This document shows, one piece after another, positions 42,060-52,617 of a DNA stretch of 64,000 nucleotides. Position numbers and translations under genes: made by a program. Under the pieces are notes generated by a model. The model was not told the DNA's origin. It made no database searches and was given only the letters and a program-made list of their open reading frames with translations. The stretch covers positions 18,505,303 through 18,569,302 of the forward strand of contig CM055098.1 in NCBI GenBank assembly GCA_029204225.1, in the 5' to 3' direction. The stretch is from Diphasiastrum complanatum (lineage: Eukaryota > Streptophyta > Lycopodiopsida > Lycopodiales > Lycopodiaceae). The first letter of the stretch is position 1, and each line of letters starts with the position of its first letter.

Positions 42060-43400
42060 TCTCTCGAATTTTTTTTTGAGTTTTATGGAGAATTGTCCAG
42101 GGAAGCCAATTTGTAATGCTTTTTGAAGCTTTTTCTTGTGTAACTCAAATCTTATGTAGATCTGAATTTTTCAGCAAGTGTATTTTCATTTTAGGGATTA
42201 TTAATGATGAAATTAATGATGCATGCTGGTTCTTTCCATGATTTATGGTTCTAGGCTATGTTTTTGGTCAAAAATTGCTTGTTTTTCATCGGATAATAGC
42301 TAAAAATAATCATTTTTGCTAGTTTTTTTTTCATAAAGTTGGATAGTAGAATGCTATAAAACGCTGTATAGAGCTTTCCAAAAATTGAATCAAAGTCTTT
42401 TGAAGCTGTCCCTGAAGTTAGAGCCAAGAATTCCATGAATTGAGCTTGTAGAAGGCCTGAAAAAGCCAAAAAATAGCCTTTTTGGTGATTTTTGTGGGGT
42501 GGATTGCTCTCAATCCACAAGGGGATCATGCTGAGAAATTATACACTGTTTAGTACTCCTCTTGACCTGTCCAACAAGCTATCAAACCTGTAAATTGATG
42601 GTCGGTAGCTTATCCTCCGTCAAGTTTAAAGCCAAAATCCCTTCTACAAATCAAGAAATCTTCGTTCTTAGTCCGTACTGCTTCTTAGGACCTGTATGAA
42701 TGCTTCACGGTCTAGTAGACCATTTAAGACTATTGGTAACATCACTTTTGGGCTGGAGGAGGTGTTTGCATGTTATTTCTTGCATAGGCCTTGAGAAAGT
42801 GCGCCCTACTACAAAATTTCATATGTTCTGTACTCACACGTGTGAAGCCTAGGTGGCAGGCTGATGCGGCAAGCATCTCGGCCACTTGGCCTCCAATATC
42901 GGAAACCCTTAAATTTACTCATGAGAAATAGAAATTCTTTTGTAGTTGAGTTACAAGATTCTCAGTGAGATACGTGAGTAACATATGTGGATTTTGGAGG
43001 AATCTGTCAGATAAGAATGTGTTTATGTACTAGGTCGTAGTGAGCTTATTCTCATATGTGCACAATTAGTCTTGTATGAATCTACTATGTATTCCTAGTT
43101 ACTAGGTTTATTTGGTACACTTAAACCAGTCGGTAAACATAAACATACGATCAAGTATTGTTGAGACAGATACTTGCAGAGTTAACAGATCTTTCTGTGG
43201 AAGATTTATTGGTTAGCTTGTAAATGATCTGGATAAGGATCTAAATGTTGTGTTATACTAGTATAATTGAATTCTACACCTAGACATTTGAGATTTCTAA
43301 TCATTGGCAATTAACTTGAGTAGTTGGTTACTTCTAGATGAAGTTAATTGACGCCTAATCGTTTTTCACAATCTCTCTTTCACGGCAGTCTAAGACTCCT
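42060..43400. other. Non-coding stretch between two LTRs
   Basis: No gene recognised. The last ~40 bases (43360-43400, ending GGCAGTCTAAGACTCCT) match the Copia-related sequence at 32920-32950 and form the left side of the insertion site of Gypsy element A. Confidence 0.5.
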
Positions 43401-43758
43401 TGTTACGAGCTCGTGACCAGTGCCGAACCCTAGAGAACACAGATAGGTCAGATACCACAGTCGGGGTCGTGTCCAGCGTACACGACCAACAGGGCAAGAC
43501 AGTGTGAGTAGTGTGCCCCAGCACGGTCCATAGCCATGGCGGGCCTAACACAACCTAGCGACCCTGTCAGCAGGATAGGGCCCCCAGTTAGGTCTTGATG
43601 TGCAGTCGGCCACGTCAATGACACGTGGCTGACACTTGGCAGTTGCATGCTACCAGTCCTCACACTGGGCTAGGAGGGGCTTAATCTATATCAGGGAGTA
43701 GGCAAGGTTGGGTGAATCAGTTAGTGTTTGCCCTACTGTGGTGTTAGGAACTATTACA
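43401..43758 (+). repeat. Gypsy A family 5' LTR, plus strand
   Basis: A 358-bp LTR from TGTTACGAGCTCGTGACC to TATTACA, followed after one base by the primer site TGGTATCAAAGC at 43760-43771 and about 220 bp of leader. CTCCT precedes it (43396-43400). The same 358 bp occurs inverted at 44316-44673 with about 17 mismatches (roughly 5%). Confidence 0.9.
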
Positions 43759-43989
43759 CTGGTATCAAAGCCATCTTCATCTTTGGGAGCTTAGTAGCAG
43801 GAGTAGAGAAAGCTATCAAAAGATAGGAAATATTTCTCAGATTCTCAGAAAAGAATAGAGGAGGAAAATCGTTGTAGGACCAACTTTAAAATCCTTCAAT
43901 TTGCTAGAATTTTCAGTAGTATGGAGGAGAATTGTCTAGTACAGCTTCAGCGCTGATAGATAAGCTCTTCTCTCTGATTTTTCGGATGT

Positions 43990-44315
43990 CTTTCTCAGAT
44001 TTCAGAGCAGAGATATAAAACAAACTAAATAAAATAGCTCTATAGAACAAAAAAAACGTATTAAGTTCTATAATAAGTCCTAGACTCTAGTAATCCAATG
44101 AACCTGTGGCTTTGATACCACTTCTGGGCTCACTTGATACCACTTTGTGGGATGCGATGGAATGTAATCTAAAAGCTCTGATACCACATCTGTTGACGTT
44201 TTGGATTGATGTCAACTGATGAAACAAAAAATTTTAATAACAGGATCGTGGATTACTTAGAGAATGGAGTTTATGAACTGTTCTTTTGCATTGAACCAGA
44301 TTATCAGTGTAGGAG
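43990..44315 (-). mobile_element. Copia LTR end, triple primer-site motif and leader (inverted)
   Basis: On the minus strand, from 44315 downward, this matches the region 32946-33240 before the gag-only Copia: CTGATAAT, CTCCATTCTC-AAGTAATCCACG, a primer site, GAGTCTAGGA and ATAGAACTTAATACGTT. Three primer-like TGGTATCA motifs occur (complements at 44109-44120, 44136-44142 and 44175-44186) where the paralogue has one. It is the right-hand flank of the Gypsy A insertion, now inverted. Confidence 0.7.
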
Positions 44316-44673
44316 TGTAATAGTTCTTAACACCACAGTAGGGCAAACACTAACTGATCCACCCAACCTTGCCTACTCCCTGATATAGAGTAAGCCCCTC
44401 GTAGCCCAGTGTGAGGACTGGTAGCATGCAACTGCCAAGTGTCGGCCACGGGTCACTGACATGACCGACTGCACATCAAGACCCAAATGGGGGCCCTATC
44501 CTGCTGACAGGGTCCCTAGGCTGTGTTAGGCCCGCCATGGCTATGGACCGTGCTGGGGCACACTACTCACACTGTCTTGCCATGTTGGTTGTGTACGCGG
44601 GACACGACCCTGACTGTGGTATCTGACCTATCTGTGTTCTCTAGGGTTCGGCACTGGTCACGAGCTCGTAACA
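44316..44673 (-). repeat. Gypsy A 3' LTR, minus strand
   Basis: A 358-bp inverted partner of 43401-43758. On its internal side a purine tract (AAGGGGGAGGGAG, complement at 44674-44687) marks it as a 3' LTR. On its outer side, reading along the minus strand, comes CTCCT, identical to the five bases before the plus-strand LTR. Confidence 0.9.
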
Positions 44674-44696
44674 CTCCCTCCCCCTTAAGAACCGTC

Positions 44697-46004
44697 TTAG
44701 TCCTCTAAGACAAAGTTTGGAAAAATCTTGCGAAGGACGCTACCTCTTCTCAACAGGTTGATCATTTCACTTAACCAGATATTCTCGGTATAGAGTATGA
44801 CGAGTATGCGTCTCTCTACTGTCAAGAATCTCCTCTGGTTCATGTGGAGGTTGCTGAGGATCCAATGGGAGAACACACTGTCCCCTACCAGATTGTCTGA
44901 TCTGGTTAAGGCTTTTCGTAACTGACTTACATGAAAGACTTGAAAAACCTTACTATTGTGTGGGAGTTCTAGTTCATAGGTGACCTCGCCTAGTCTCCTA
45001 CTGATGGTAAAGGGACCACAATACCTTGGAGACAACTTAGCACACACTTCTGATTTGAGGGTTTTAGAGTCGACTGGGACTCTCAAGTAGACTTTCTCAC
45101 CAGTGGAGAACTGCACATCCCATCTGTGTGGATCTGCATAATGTCTCGCTCGATCCTGGGACTGTCTAATGCTATGCTTAGCATGTTCTATCATCTGGTT
45201 TAGGTCCTCTAAAAAGTTTCTGGCTGCTTCAACTTTTTCTTGTTTAAACCCTACAGCTGTGGGTGAGTGTGGCTGAAAACCGTACATCAGCATAAATGGG
45301 CTGTATTTCATAGCTGAATGTTTGGTACTGTTGTAAGCAAACTCTAATATTGAGAGATACTCCTCCCAATTAGTCTGCTTCTTGCTGACGTATGCACGAA
45401 GCATATCCTCCAGCACCTGATTTACCCTCTCAGTTTGACCGTTTGTCTGTGGATGGTCGGTGGTACTCATATTAAGTTTAGTAAGGAGAGGATGATGGAA
45501 TACTGCCCTCCAAAAATTTCCAGTAAATTTACTGTCCCGGTCGCTGACTATGCCGGAAGGTAGACCGTACAATTGAAATAGCCCGTCTACAAACAACCTC
45601 GCTAACTCTGGAGCTCTAACGGTTGTTTTGGTCGGAATGAAATGAGCCATTTTGGTCAGACAGTCAACTGTGACCCATATAGCGTCATTACCCTTTTGGG
45701 TTTTAGGCAGGTTTACTATAAAATCCATGGAGATACTCTCCCATTTACCAGCTGGTATTTCTAAGGGTTGCAACAACCCTCCTGCCTTTAAACGCTCTGC
45801 TTTGTTTACTTGACATTTCTGGCAACTGGTTACATACTGGTGGACGTCCTTTTTCATACTGGGCCAAAAAAATTGCCTACGAAGAAGTTCATAGGTCTTC
45901 TGTATGCCTGGGTGTCCCGCACTAGGATTGTCATGACATTCATATAGGACCTGCTGCCTATAATTCTCTGAATTGGGAACACATACTCTATCTCTATAGA
46001 GCAA
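44697..46004 (-). pseudogene. Gypsy A integrase with broken chromodomain
   Basis: HHCC zinc region (HPGIQKTYELLRRQFFW then CQKCQVNKAE), then the catalytic core: MDFIVNLPK (first Asp), SDRDSKFTGNFW (second Asp) and NGQTERVNQVLEDMLR (Glu). The GPF/Y-type C-terminal domain has RYCGPFTISRRLG. Near 44890 the frame shifts; in the alternative frame a chromodomain-like LYREYLVK-stop-NDQPVE appears, with a TGA in place of the usual Trp. Chromodomains steer such elements to particular histone marks; this one is dead. The main frame ends at 44697. Confidence 0.9.
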
Positions 46005-46025
46005 GTACTCATCCTGAATGGAATA

Positions 46026-46676
46026 CTATTTCCATTTGAATCCTTGAGTCAACTGACCCTCAACCACTGGGGTTTGCTTGGGTAATACAGGCTCAGAATC
46101 CTCAACGTGATCTAACGACGTATACTCGGACTCATCATCATCCTCAACGGAAGCTGCCTTATTCTTGAATGAACTGGCACCAGCCCCGGGAACTGGTTCT
46201 GGAGTCTGTAACTGTCTGCTTTGGACTGAGTTCCAGATAGTAGAGAAGAATGCATCATGTTGGCACTTCCCTCTCAAGGACTCGAGTAACTCATTACGAA
46301 TCTGAGTAAAACTCAGCTCGTTTATCATAGGCATTCTGCTAAGGGCATCTGCTACTGTATTGAATTTCTCCCGTCTATATCTGATAGACATATCAAACTC
46401 TTGCATCAACTCTGCCCAACGAGATTTTCGACCTCTAAGCTCAGGTTGATTGCAAAGGTATCTGAGACTCTCATGGTCTGTCAGGACCTCAAAGTTGGCA
46501 CCATACAAATAATGCCTCCAAGTCTTAAGGGCATGGACTATAGAAAAGAGTTCCTTTTCATAGGCACTGTATCTAGTCTGAGTTGGCTTGAGTTTTTTAC
46601 TCTCGAACGCAACTGGTCGTCCACTCTGAGTTAGCACAGCACCAACTGCAAAGTCGCTAGCATCTATTTCGACCAC
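46026..46676 (-). pseudogene. Gypsy A RNase H
   Basis: EIDASDFAVGAVLTQ has the first catalytic Asp; then KKLKPTQTRYSAYEKEL (Glu), HYLYGANFEVLTDHESLRYL (Asp) and NTVADALSRMP. The length and motifs are typical of a Gypsy RNase H. The frame breaks before the integrase at 46020. Its last ~60 residues are an acidic linker. Confidence 0.85.
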
Positions 46677-46720
46677 AAATGGCTGATTGGGGTCGACGAC
46701 TTTTAGAACTGGTGCTGTAG

Positions 46721-47660
46721 CTAAGGCTGTTTTAAGAGCATCAAAGCTCTCCTACTGTGTGCGGACTCCCAAATGAACTCCTTTCCCTTCCCCTTAAGAA
46801 AATTTGTCATGGGAACTGCTATCTGAGCATATTTCTTGACAAATCGTCTGTAATATCCTGCCAAACCAAGAAAAATCTGAAGTTCCAAAATATTCTGAGG
46901 TCTCAGCCAACGGAGTATGGCTTTAACCTTATTCGGGTCCATCTTAATCTCATCTGATGAGATAATGTGACCCAAATATGCTACTTCTTCAACGAAGAAT
47001 TCACACTTGGATTGTTTAGCATAAAGCTTATGCTTTTTGAGCAGTCGAAACACCTTTCTGAGGTGTTTTAGATGCTCCTTCCTCATTTTGCTGTAGACGA
47101 GGATGTCATCTAAAAATACGACTAAAAACTTACCCAAGTATGGTCTGAGGACACTGTTCATCAAGGTCATAAAGGTAGCTAGAGCATTTGTGAGCCCAAA
47201 TGGCATCACCTTAAACTCATAATGACCGTGACGAGTCCTAAAAGCTGTTTTCGAGACATCTTCCGACTTTATACGGACTTAATGATATCCCGATCTGAGG
47301 TCTATTTTACTGAAAAACTCAGCCCTGTCGAGTTGATCAAACAACTCGTCTGCCCGAGGCATAGGGTACTTATTCTTAATTGTGACTTTATTGAGAGCTC
47401 TGTAATCTACGCAAAGACGCATAGACCCATCTTTCTTTTTCACCAATAGGACTGGTGAGGCCCATGGTGAACTACTGGTTTGAATGTGGCCTTTCCCAAG
47501 ATAATCTATTAACTGCCTAGTTTTTTTTCATCCTCTGTTCGGCTGACCCGATACGGAAGTTTAGAAACAGGTGCTGTTCTTGGTACTAGGTTTATTACAT
47601 GATCTACCTCTCTGCTAGGTGGTAAACCATGTGGCAAATCTTCAGGAAAAGCATCTTTAA
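46721..47660 (-). pseudogene. Gypsy A reverse transcriptase
   Basis: From right to left: LPHGLPPSREVDHVINLVP (47540-47650), a stop-interrupted linker, [17 protein letters not shown] (about 47390-47440), [16 protein letters not shown] followed by TAA at 47280-47282 where Gln is usual, then VMPFGLTNA, catalytic [10 protein letters not shown] near 47090-47120, and [16 protein letters not shown] frame break at about 46715 precedes RNase H. It is non-functional through stops, but the order is intact. Confidence 0.85.
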
Positions 47661-47678
47661 ATTTAGACAATAAAGTTT

Positions 47679-48885
47679 CTAATTTACTGATTTTCTACTG
47701 TATAGAACTGGAAATAGAAACTTCAGGAATAAACTGAAGTCACATAAGAATACCTGATGATCTTCGTCTCCGATTAGCTGACAGAGCTCTGAACTGCAGA
47801 CCATAGGACTGTTGGGAACATCATGCTCCCCATGCAACTGGATCTCTCGGCCTTTATGCTGAAAGTTGAGGGTGTTCTCCTGATAATTTCTGTGGAGAGA
47901 AGTTCCTAAACTATAGAGCAAATCTCTCCCGAGACCTATGTCTGTGCGATCCAGGTGCATTATCTGAAAGTTTATTTCGTCTTGGTACCCCTGAATACCA
48001 AGATTCAAATTACTTACCATAGTTTCCCATATTTTTTTATCTTCACCCTTAGCTAATGAAACTATGTACCTATGCTGACTAGGTACTTCTAGTAGTTTAA
48101 GCTTTTTAACCAGGGTGTAGTTGATGAAATTATGGGTTGCCCCATCATCAACCATAACTCTTACTGACTGGTTACCAACTTTCCCATGCATACATACTAG
48201 GTCATGTCGCCCAAAGCTGAAGGGTCTTGCTAGCATTGCAGAGGTCAGTTGGCAACAGTGTTCATGATCTTCATGATACACTTTGATCTCGGAAGCTGCC
48301 GAGTCACTGGGGAAACATACTGTCTGAACAAGATGAACTTGTTTCTTATCTTTTTTAGTGAAAGGCCCATTGGGACACTGTCTGACTGTGTGTCCCTTGC
48401 CCATACACACAAAGCACAAACGTTCTTGTTTGGCTTTCTCAAAATCATCTGGTTTTAAGGGTTGTATGAGTGAAGGGCGTTTATGAGGAGCTTCACTTTT
48501 AAATTTATCTTGATTCTTTCTTTTTAAAAATTTCTTTTTAAATTGAAAGTCTTTCTGAGGAGGTTGTTCAGAAAGTGGCTGCCGTCTCGCCCTCTTCCTA
48601 CCCACTGAATCATGAGCATATCTGAGAGCTTGCTCAAGGGTAGTAGGCGAGTTTTTCTGGACCTCTACTTTATATTCATCTTTGAGGCCATAGACAAATC
48701 CCCTAATTTTCTGATAATCATCCATATTTTTAATTTTTAAAATTGCTTCTCGATACTGCGAGATATATTGGATGAGGGACTTGTCCATTATTGTTCTTTC
48801 CCAGGCTTCCCAGGCTCTATCAAGTTCATTTTTAGGTAGGAATTCTCTTAGGAAGGCTTCTTCAAAAGCTTTCCATGACCGGGCA
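47679..48885 (-). pseudogene. Gypsy A Gag C-terminal half and protease
   Basis: The frame, readable from 48885, starts in the capsid (RSWKAFEEAFLREFLP, then MDKSLIQYISQYREAI). It has a basic region and a zinc knuckle CFVCMGKGHTVRQC near 48380-48420. The protease follows, with VDDGATHNFI in place of the commoner DSGA/DTGA: the catalytic Asp stays, the next residue is Asp. The Gag N-terminus is absent because of the breakpoint at 48885. Confidence 0.85.
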
Positions 48886-48889
48886 TAAG

Positions 48890-50097
48890 AGAAGAGCAGG
48901 GTCAGCGTTGCCAGTACTTTTGAATATCCAGATTTCTGACAAAGTTTTGGGCCCTAACTTGGAAGATTTGGAGCAATAATACTTCTACCAGATCAGCGAG
49001 CAGGGGGTTTTGAAATTTCAGAATTCAGAAGTGCCTTTGGACTTCAAATTTGGCTTTTTGTAGACAAATTGGGGTGCTGTCAGATCAGTGAGGGGGGATA
49101 GCAAAAGATTTCAGATCTTTTTGCGTTTTTTCCGCCTTCTATTCAAATTTCTCAGAGCCACAGGTCTGAAAGTAGTTGAGGAAGAGCTGAGAGGGCTTTT
49201 CCTGATTCTCTCTGTGGAAGTACAGTTCTCAGAAAGAGCTAAGTTTTCTTTCCTTACTTTGTATAGTTGTAAATTAGTCTTTCTAACTTCAGAAGTTAAG
49301 GTACCTCTCTTTCAGTTCTGAAAATGACCACTCCTTAGGGACCTGATCAACCCCCGGAGAGAGGCATCGATGAACTTGAAACAGAAGCCTTGGCTTACAG
49401 TAAAGGGAAAGAACCTATGGAAATGGAAGAACAGGAACAGTTCACCGAAGAACTCGACGAATTGGTTACCAAGGAGCAGTTTCTCCACTTGGTAACAGAA
49501 GTGGATGAACTGAAGTTGGCATTAGCCAATTTCAAGTCCAGTGTGGATGACTCGTTCGCTGACCTCAAAGGCTTGATTTTGAGTTCCGTGAAAGGAAGCC
49601 TTCCCTCCACTTCTCAGTTATCCCCTTCTCCACTTCCATTAGTTTCGGGTGAGACTTTGCGGTCTCACCCCAGTGTCTTTAAAGATTTAAAGCCTCCTAC
49701 TTTTATTGGGGAAGAGAAGGATAGAAATGCAGACATTCTACAAACCTTCCTCAGCAAATGGAAGAACATTCATGCTCTTAAACAGACCCCTGACCATTTG
49801 CAAGCAATTGAGGCCAGTCTTTCCTGAGGGCCCATGGCCTATAAGTGGTGGTTAAATCTCCAGGAGACTGGGCAGACTCCTCGGTCATGGAAAGCCTTTG
49901 AAGAAGCTTTCCTAAGAGAATTCCTACCAGAAAATGAACTTGATAGAGCCTGGGAAGTCTGGGAAAGAACAGTAATGGACAAGTCCCTAATCCAATATAT
50001 CTCGCAGTACCGAGAAGCAATTTTAAAAATTAAAAATATGGACGATTATCAGAAAATCAGAGGGTTTGTCCGAGGCCTCAAAGATGACTTCCGAACC
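48890..50097 (+). mobile_element. Gypsy A-family leader and gag fragment, opposite strand
   Basis: Plus-strand DNA of the same family as element A but in opposite orientation: about 430 bp of untranslated leader, then gag from ATG 49324. It is cut off at 50097 right after RGFVRGLKDDF, where inverted family M LTR sequence begins. Over the 210 bp shared with the minus-strand gag (RSWKAFEEAF to RGLKD) about 12 bases differ, so it is a distinct copy or a diverged duplicate. Confidence 0.8.
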
Positions 50098-50103
50098 AAT
50101 TAG
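49324..50103 (+). pseudogene. Gypsy gag N-terminal part
   Basis: The first codons are MTTP then TAG at 49336; the open frame resumes with EALAYSKGKEPMEMEEQEQ. It continues through an acidic coiled-coil-like stretch (TEELDELVTKEQFLHLVTEV), a Ser/Pro linker and the capsid segment FKDLKPPTFIGEEKD. A stop at about 49825 is followed by MAYKWWLNLQETGQTPRSW and the MDKSLIQYISQYREAI block. The end at 50103 is not natural: the capsid is cut and knuckle, protease and pol are missing. Confidence 0.8.
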
Positions 50104-50502
50104 AAGCAACCGACCAATCTCTAGAAGCTTCACCCCCGAGCCAAAGATTAGGAAGCAATAGTTGAATGAGATAACTTGGCAATGGATCACAAAAACCATG
50201 GAGTAGTAGGGTGAGTTTTGACCATCATATATAGGCACAAAGCCACCCTCTGCATGCGATAATGCAAGGTCTAGACTCCTTATAGATAGATCCAATTGCT
50301 ATTGATACTCTACACATGCATTGACTGTCCCAAACCTTGTACTAACTCCAATTAGTGTGTCTCGGCCTCACAAGGTTATTAATTACTTTGCAGGTCACAT
50401 CCAGTATGACGTGGCATAACTAATAATCTTGATTCTTAGGAGTGCCATGTATCCAAGTCTAGGACTATACCAAATCCTATATACAGGACGTGGACATAAC
50501 AT
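50098..50502 (-). repeat. Family M 3' LTR, minus strand, truncated
   Basis: The complement starts TGTTATGTCCACGTCCTG at 50502 and matches 41413-41820, stopping at TTCTAATTGG where the plus-strand gag begins. About 75 bp of the LTR end is missing. To its right a purine stretch (complement GATTAAGGGGGAAGAA) marks a 3' LTR, followed by about 55 bp of internal sequence. Confidence 0.8.
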
Positions 50503-50559
50503 TCTTCCCCCTTAATCTGGTTTTGTCCTCAAAACAGTAAAGAAAATAAAACGATCGCC

Positions 50560-51042
50560 AAGTGATGATCTTTAACAATCATGTCACATGCAAACCAAAA
50601 GGACACCTGTGGAGCATGAACCACCCAACCAATATGGAGAGGCTAGTCAATACCCTAATCAATCCACCCCCAAGCCACAGTGAAGAACACAAGAGAGGAG
50701 AGGAGAAAGTGGCGCAAGAAACTGGATTCTCAATAGGAAGATGGGCGAGTTTTCAGAGGATATATTCTCTCCAAGAGGAGAGAATATTCTCCTTAGGATC
50801 CCCATGCAATCTGTATTGAGCTATTGACCTCCTCTTCTTACATTAAAGCAGTCATTCACCATGCATGTGCTCCTATGTCCAATTATAGGTCTGGGCCCTC
50901 ATATGATTATTAATTACTTGAAACGACCACGTCCGGAATGACGTAGCATAACTAATAACCACATACAATTGGAGTGACCGGCTATCCCCGTCAGGAATTA
51001 TTCCAATTCCCTTATACAGGACATGGACATAACATTCTTTCC
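50560..51042 (-). repeat. Gypsy B 3' LTR (left boundary approximate)
   Basis: The complement begins TGTTATGTCCATGTCCTG at 51042, right after the purine tract (complement TTCAAGGGGGAAAGAA). It resembles family M in its first 130 bp, so the two families are related. It includes a perfect hairpin, ATATTCTCTCC-AAGA-GGAGAGAATAT, at 50762-50787. The left edge, near the family M tail at about 50560, is not sharply defined. Confidence 0.65.
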
Positions 51043-51062
51043 CCCTTGAACCACTTCTATCT

Positions 51063-52617
51063 CTAGAAGTGAAACCTAGGGAAATTCTTCTTTATGCTTT
51101 TGACCCGCTCCCACGAATCATCATCCTCAGTCCGCCCCTTCCACCTTATCAAGCACTCAGAGATAGAACGATTTCTCAATTGTTTATCTCTGGTTCTGAG
51201 TACCTTTTCAGGTTCCAAAGGAACACTAAGCGATAAATCCTCCAAATGGGTAAGATCTTCCTCTGAACCAACTACGTCACCTTCATGTAAACTTAATTTT
51301 AAACGGCTTACATGAAACACAAGGTGAGTTATAGATTTGTTCTGAAGATCTAGTTCGTAAGCTAAAGAACCAATTTTCTTTATAATCCGAAACGGTCCAC
51401 AATATCTGGTAGACAATTTATAATGCTTCTCCATACGCATAGTCTTAGAATCCTTAGATATTCTAAGATATACCCAGTCATCAACTTTAAAATCTATGGG
51501 AGACCTCTTAAGATCAGCATAGTGTTTAGCTCTATCCTGAGCACTCCGGATACAATCACGGGCCACTTGAAACATTTCACGCATATCATGCAAGAAATCC
51601 GCAACTTTCTGGATCTTAACAAACTTTGTCTCCACATTTACCGGAGATCTAGGTTGAAAACCGTACATCAGCATAAACGGACTATAACCAGTAGTATATG
51701 TTTTTTACTGTTATAAGCAAACTCAATCAAAGGAACGTAATCTTCCCACTGAGATTGCCTGTGAGACACATATGTTCTCAACATATCCTCCATAGTCTGA
51801 TTAGTTCTCTCAGTCTGGCCATCTGATTCAGGATGGTCAGAAGAACTAAAACTAAACGAGGTTTCTAGCTTATGGAATATAGCTGACCAAAAGTGGCCTA
51901 TAAATTTAGGATCTCTATCACTAACTATATCACTTGGCAGTCCATAAAGCCTAAATAATCTTTCCACAAAGATCTGGGCTAAATCCGAAGCCTTAGCAGT
52001 TGACTTGACTGGTATAAAAGTAGCTAACTTTGTCAACTTGTCCACCACAACCCAAACAGAATCATTTTGGCATTGCGTCTTTGGAAGTCCAACCACAAAA
52101 TCCATAGATATACTTTCCCATTGTTTCTGAGGGATATCTAGGGGATGTAACAACCCTCCAGTCTTTAAGCGTTCAGCTTTGGCTGATTGACAAGGTCTAC
52201 ATTTAATCACATAAGACTCGACAAATGGCTTGAGTTTCGGCTAATAAAACTCCCTTTTGACCAAGTCCCAAGTCCTGTGTGTATACCCGAATGACCTGCG
52301 CAGGGAACGTCATGACACTCATAAAGAATCCTCTTCTTTAACTCATCATCCGCTGATACACAAATCTTCTCATTCCGAAATAGTAACCCACCTCGGATAG
52401 AGAACTGTTCGGCTATCTTCTTATCTTTCCTAGGAACTTGAGATCCCTGTGAGTAAATCTCTATTCCATTCTCATTTTTTCCTGTCTCCACCATCTTCCA
52501 AATGGGACCAAAATGAGAATCCGATTCACATTTTCCTCTCAGTGAAAGATATAGACCAGTGGAAATCTGGATCAAAGAAAGTTCATTTAGTTCACCAATC
52601 CGACTTAACGCATCCAC
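51063..52617 (-). pseudogene. Gypsy B integrase with chromodomain
   Basis: In three frames. 52207-52617 has the RNase H tail (DALSRIGELNELS) and part of the zinc region (HSGIHTG; a degraded second half). 51668-52210 has CRPCQSAKAERL, MDFVVGLPK, SDRDPKFIGHFW and DGQTERTNQTMEDMLR, giving all three catalytic acids. 51063-51674 has the C-terminal domain RYCGPFRIIKKIG and a chromodomain at its end (PEKVLRTRDKQLRNRSI then LIRWKGRTEDDDSWERV). Unlike in element A, the chromodomain is intact to the stop at 51063. The frame is broken near 51670 and 52210. Confidence 0.88.

Larger units (their letters stand above)
44316..48885 (-). mobile_element. Gypsy element A (chromovirus type), 3' part, decayed
   Basis: Minus-strand order from right to left: Gag C-terminal half, zinc knuckle, protease, RT, RNase H, integrase, remnant chromodomain, purine tract and 3' LTR. 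This is the Gypsy order (integrase last), and the chromodomain places it with the chromoviruses. It begins abruptly at 48885 inside gag, where the plus-strand gag fragment starts. Stops and frameshifts occur in RT (47280), RNase H/integrase and the chromodomain. LTR divergence of about 5% indicates an older insertion than the Copia at 9.1 kb. Confidence 0.9.

Noticed and set aside
41663-42079. Plus-strand open frame of 138 codons
   Set aside because: It overlaps the family M LTR, primer site and leader; the inverted LTR copy at 50.1-50.5 kb does not preserve the frame.
43448-44708. Open frames in the 358-bp LTRs
   Set aside because: They lie in LTR sequence and are not shared as coding frames between the two copies.
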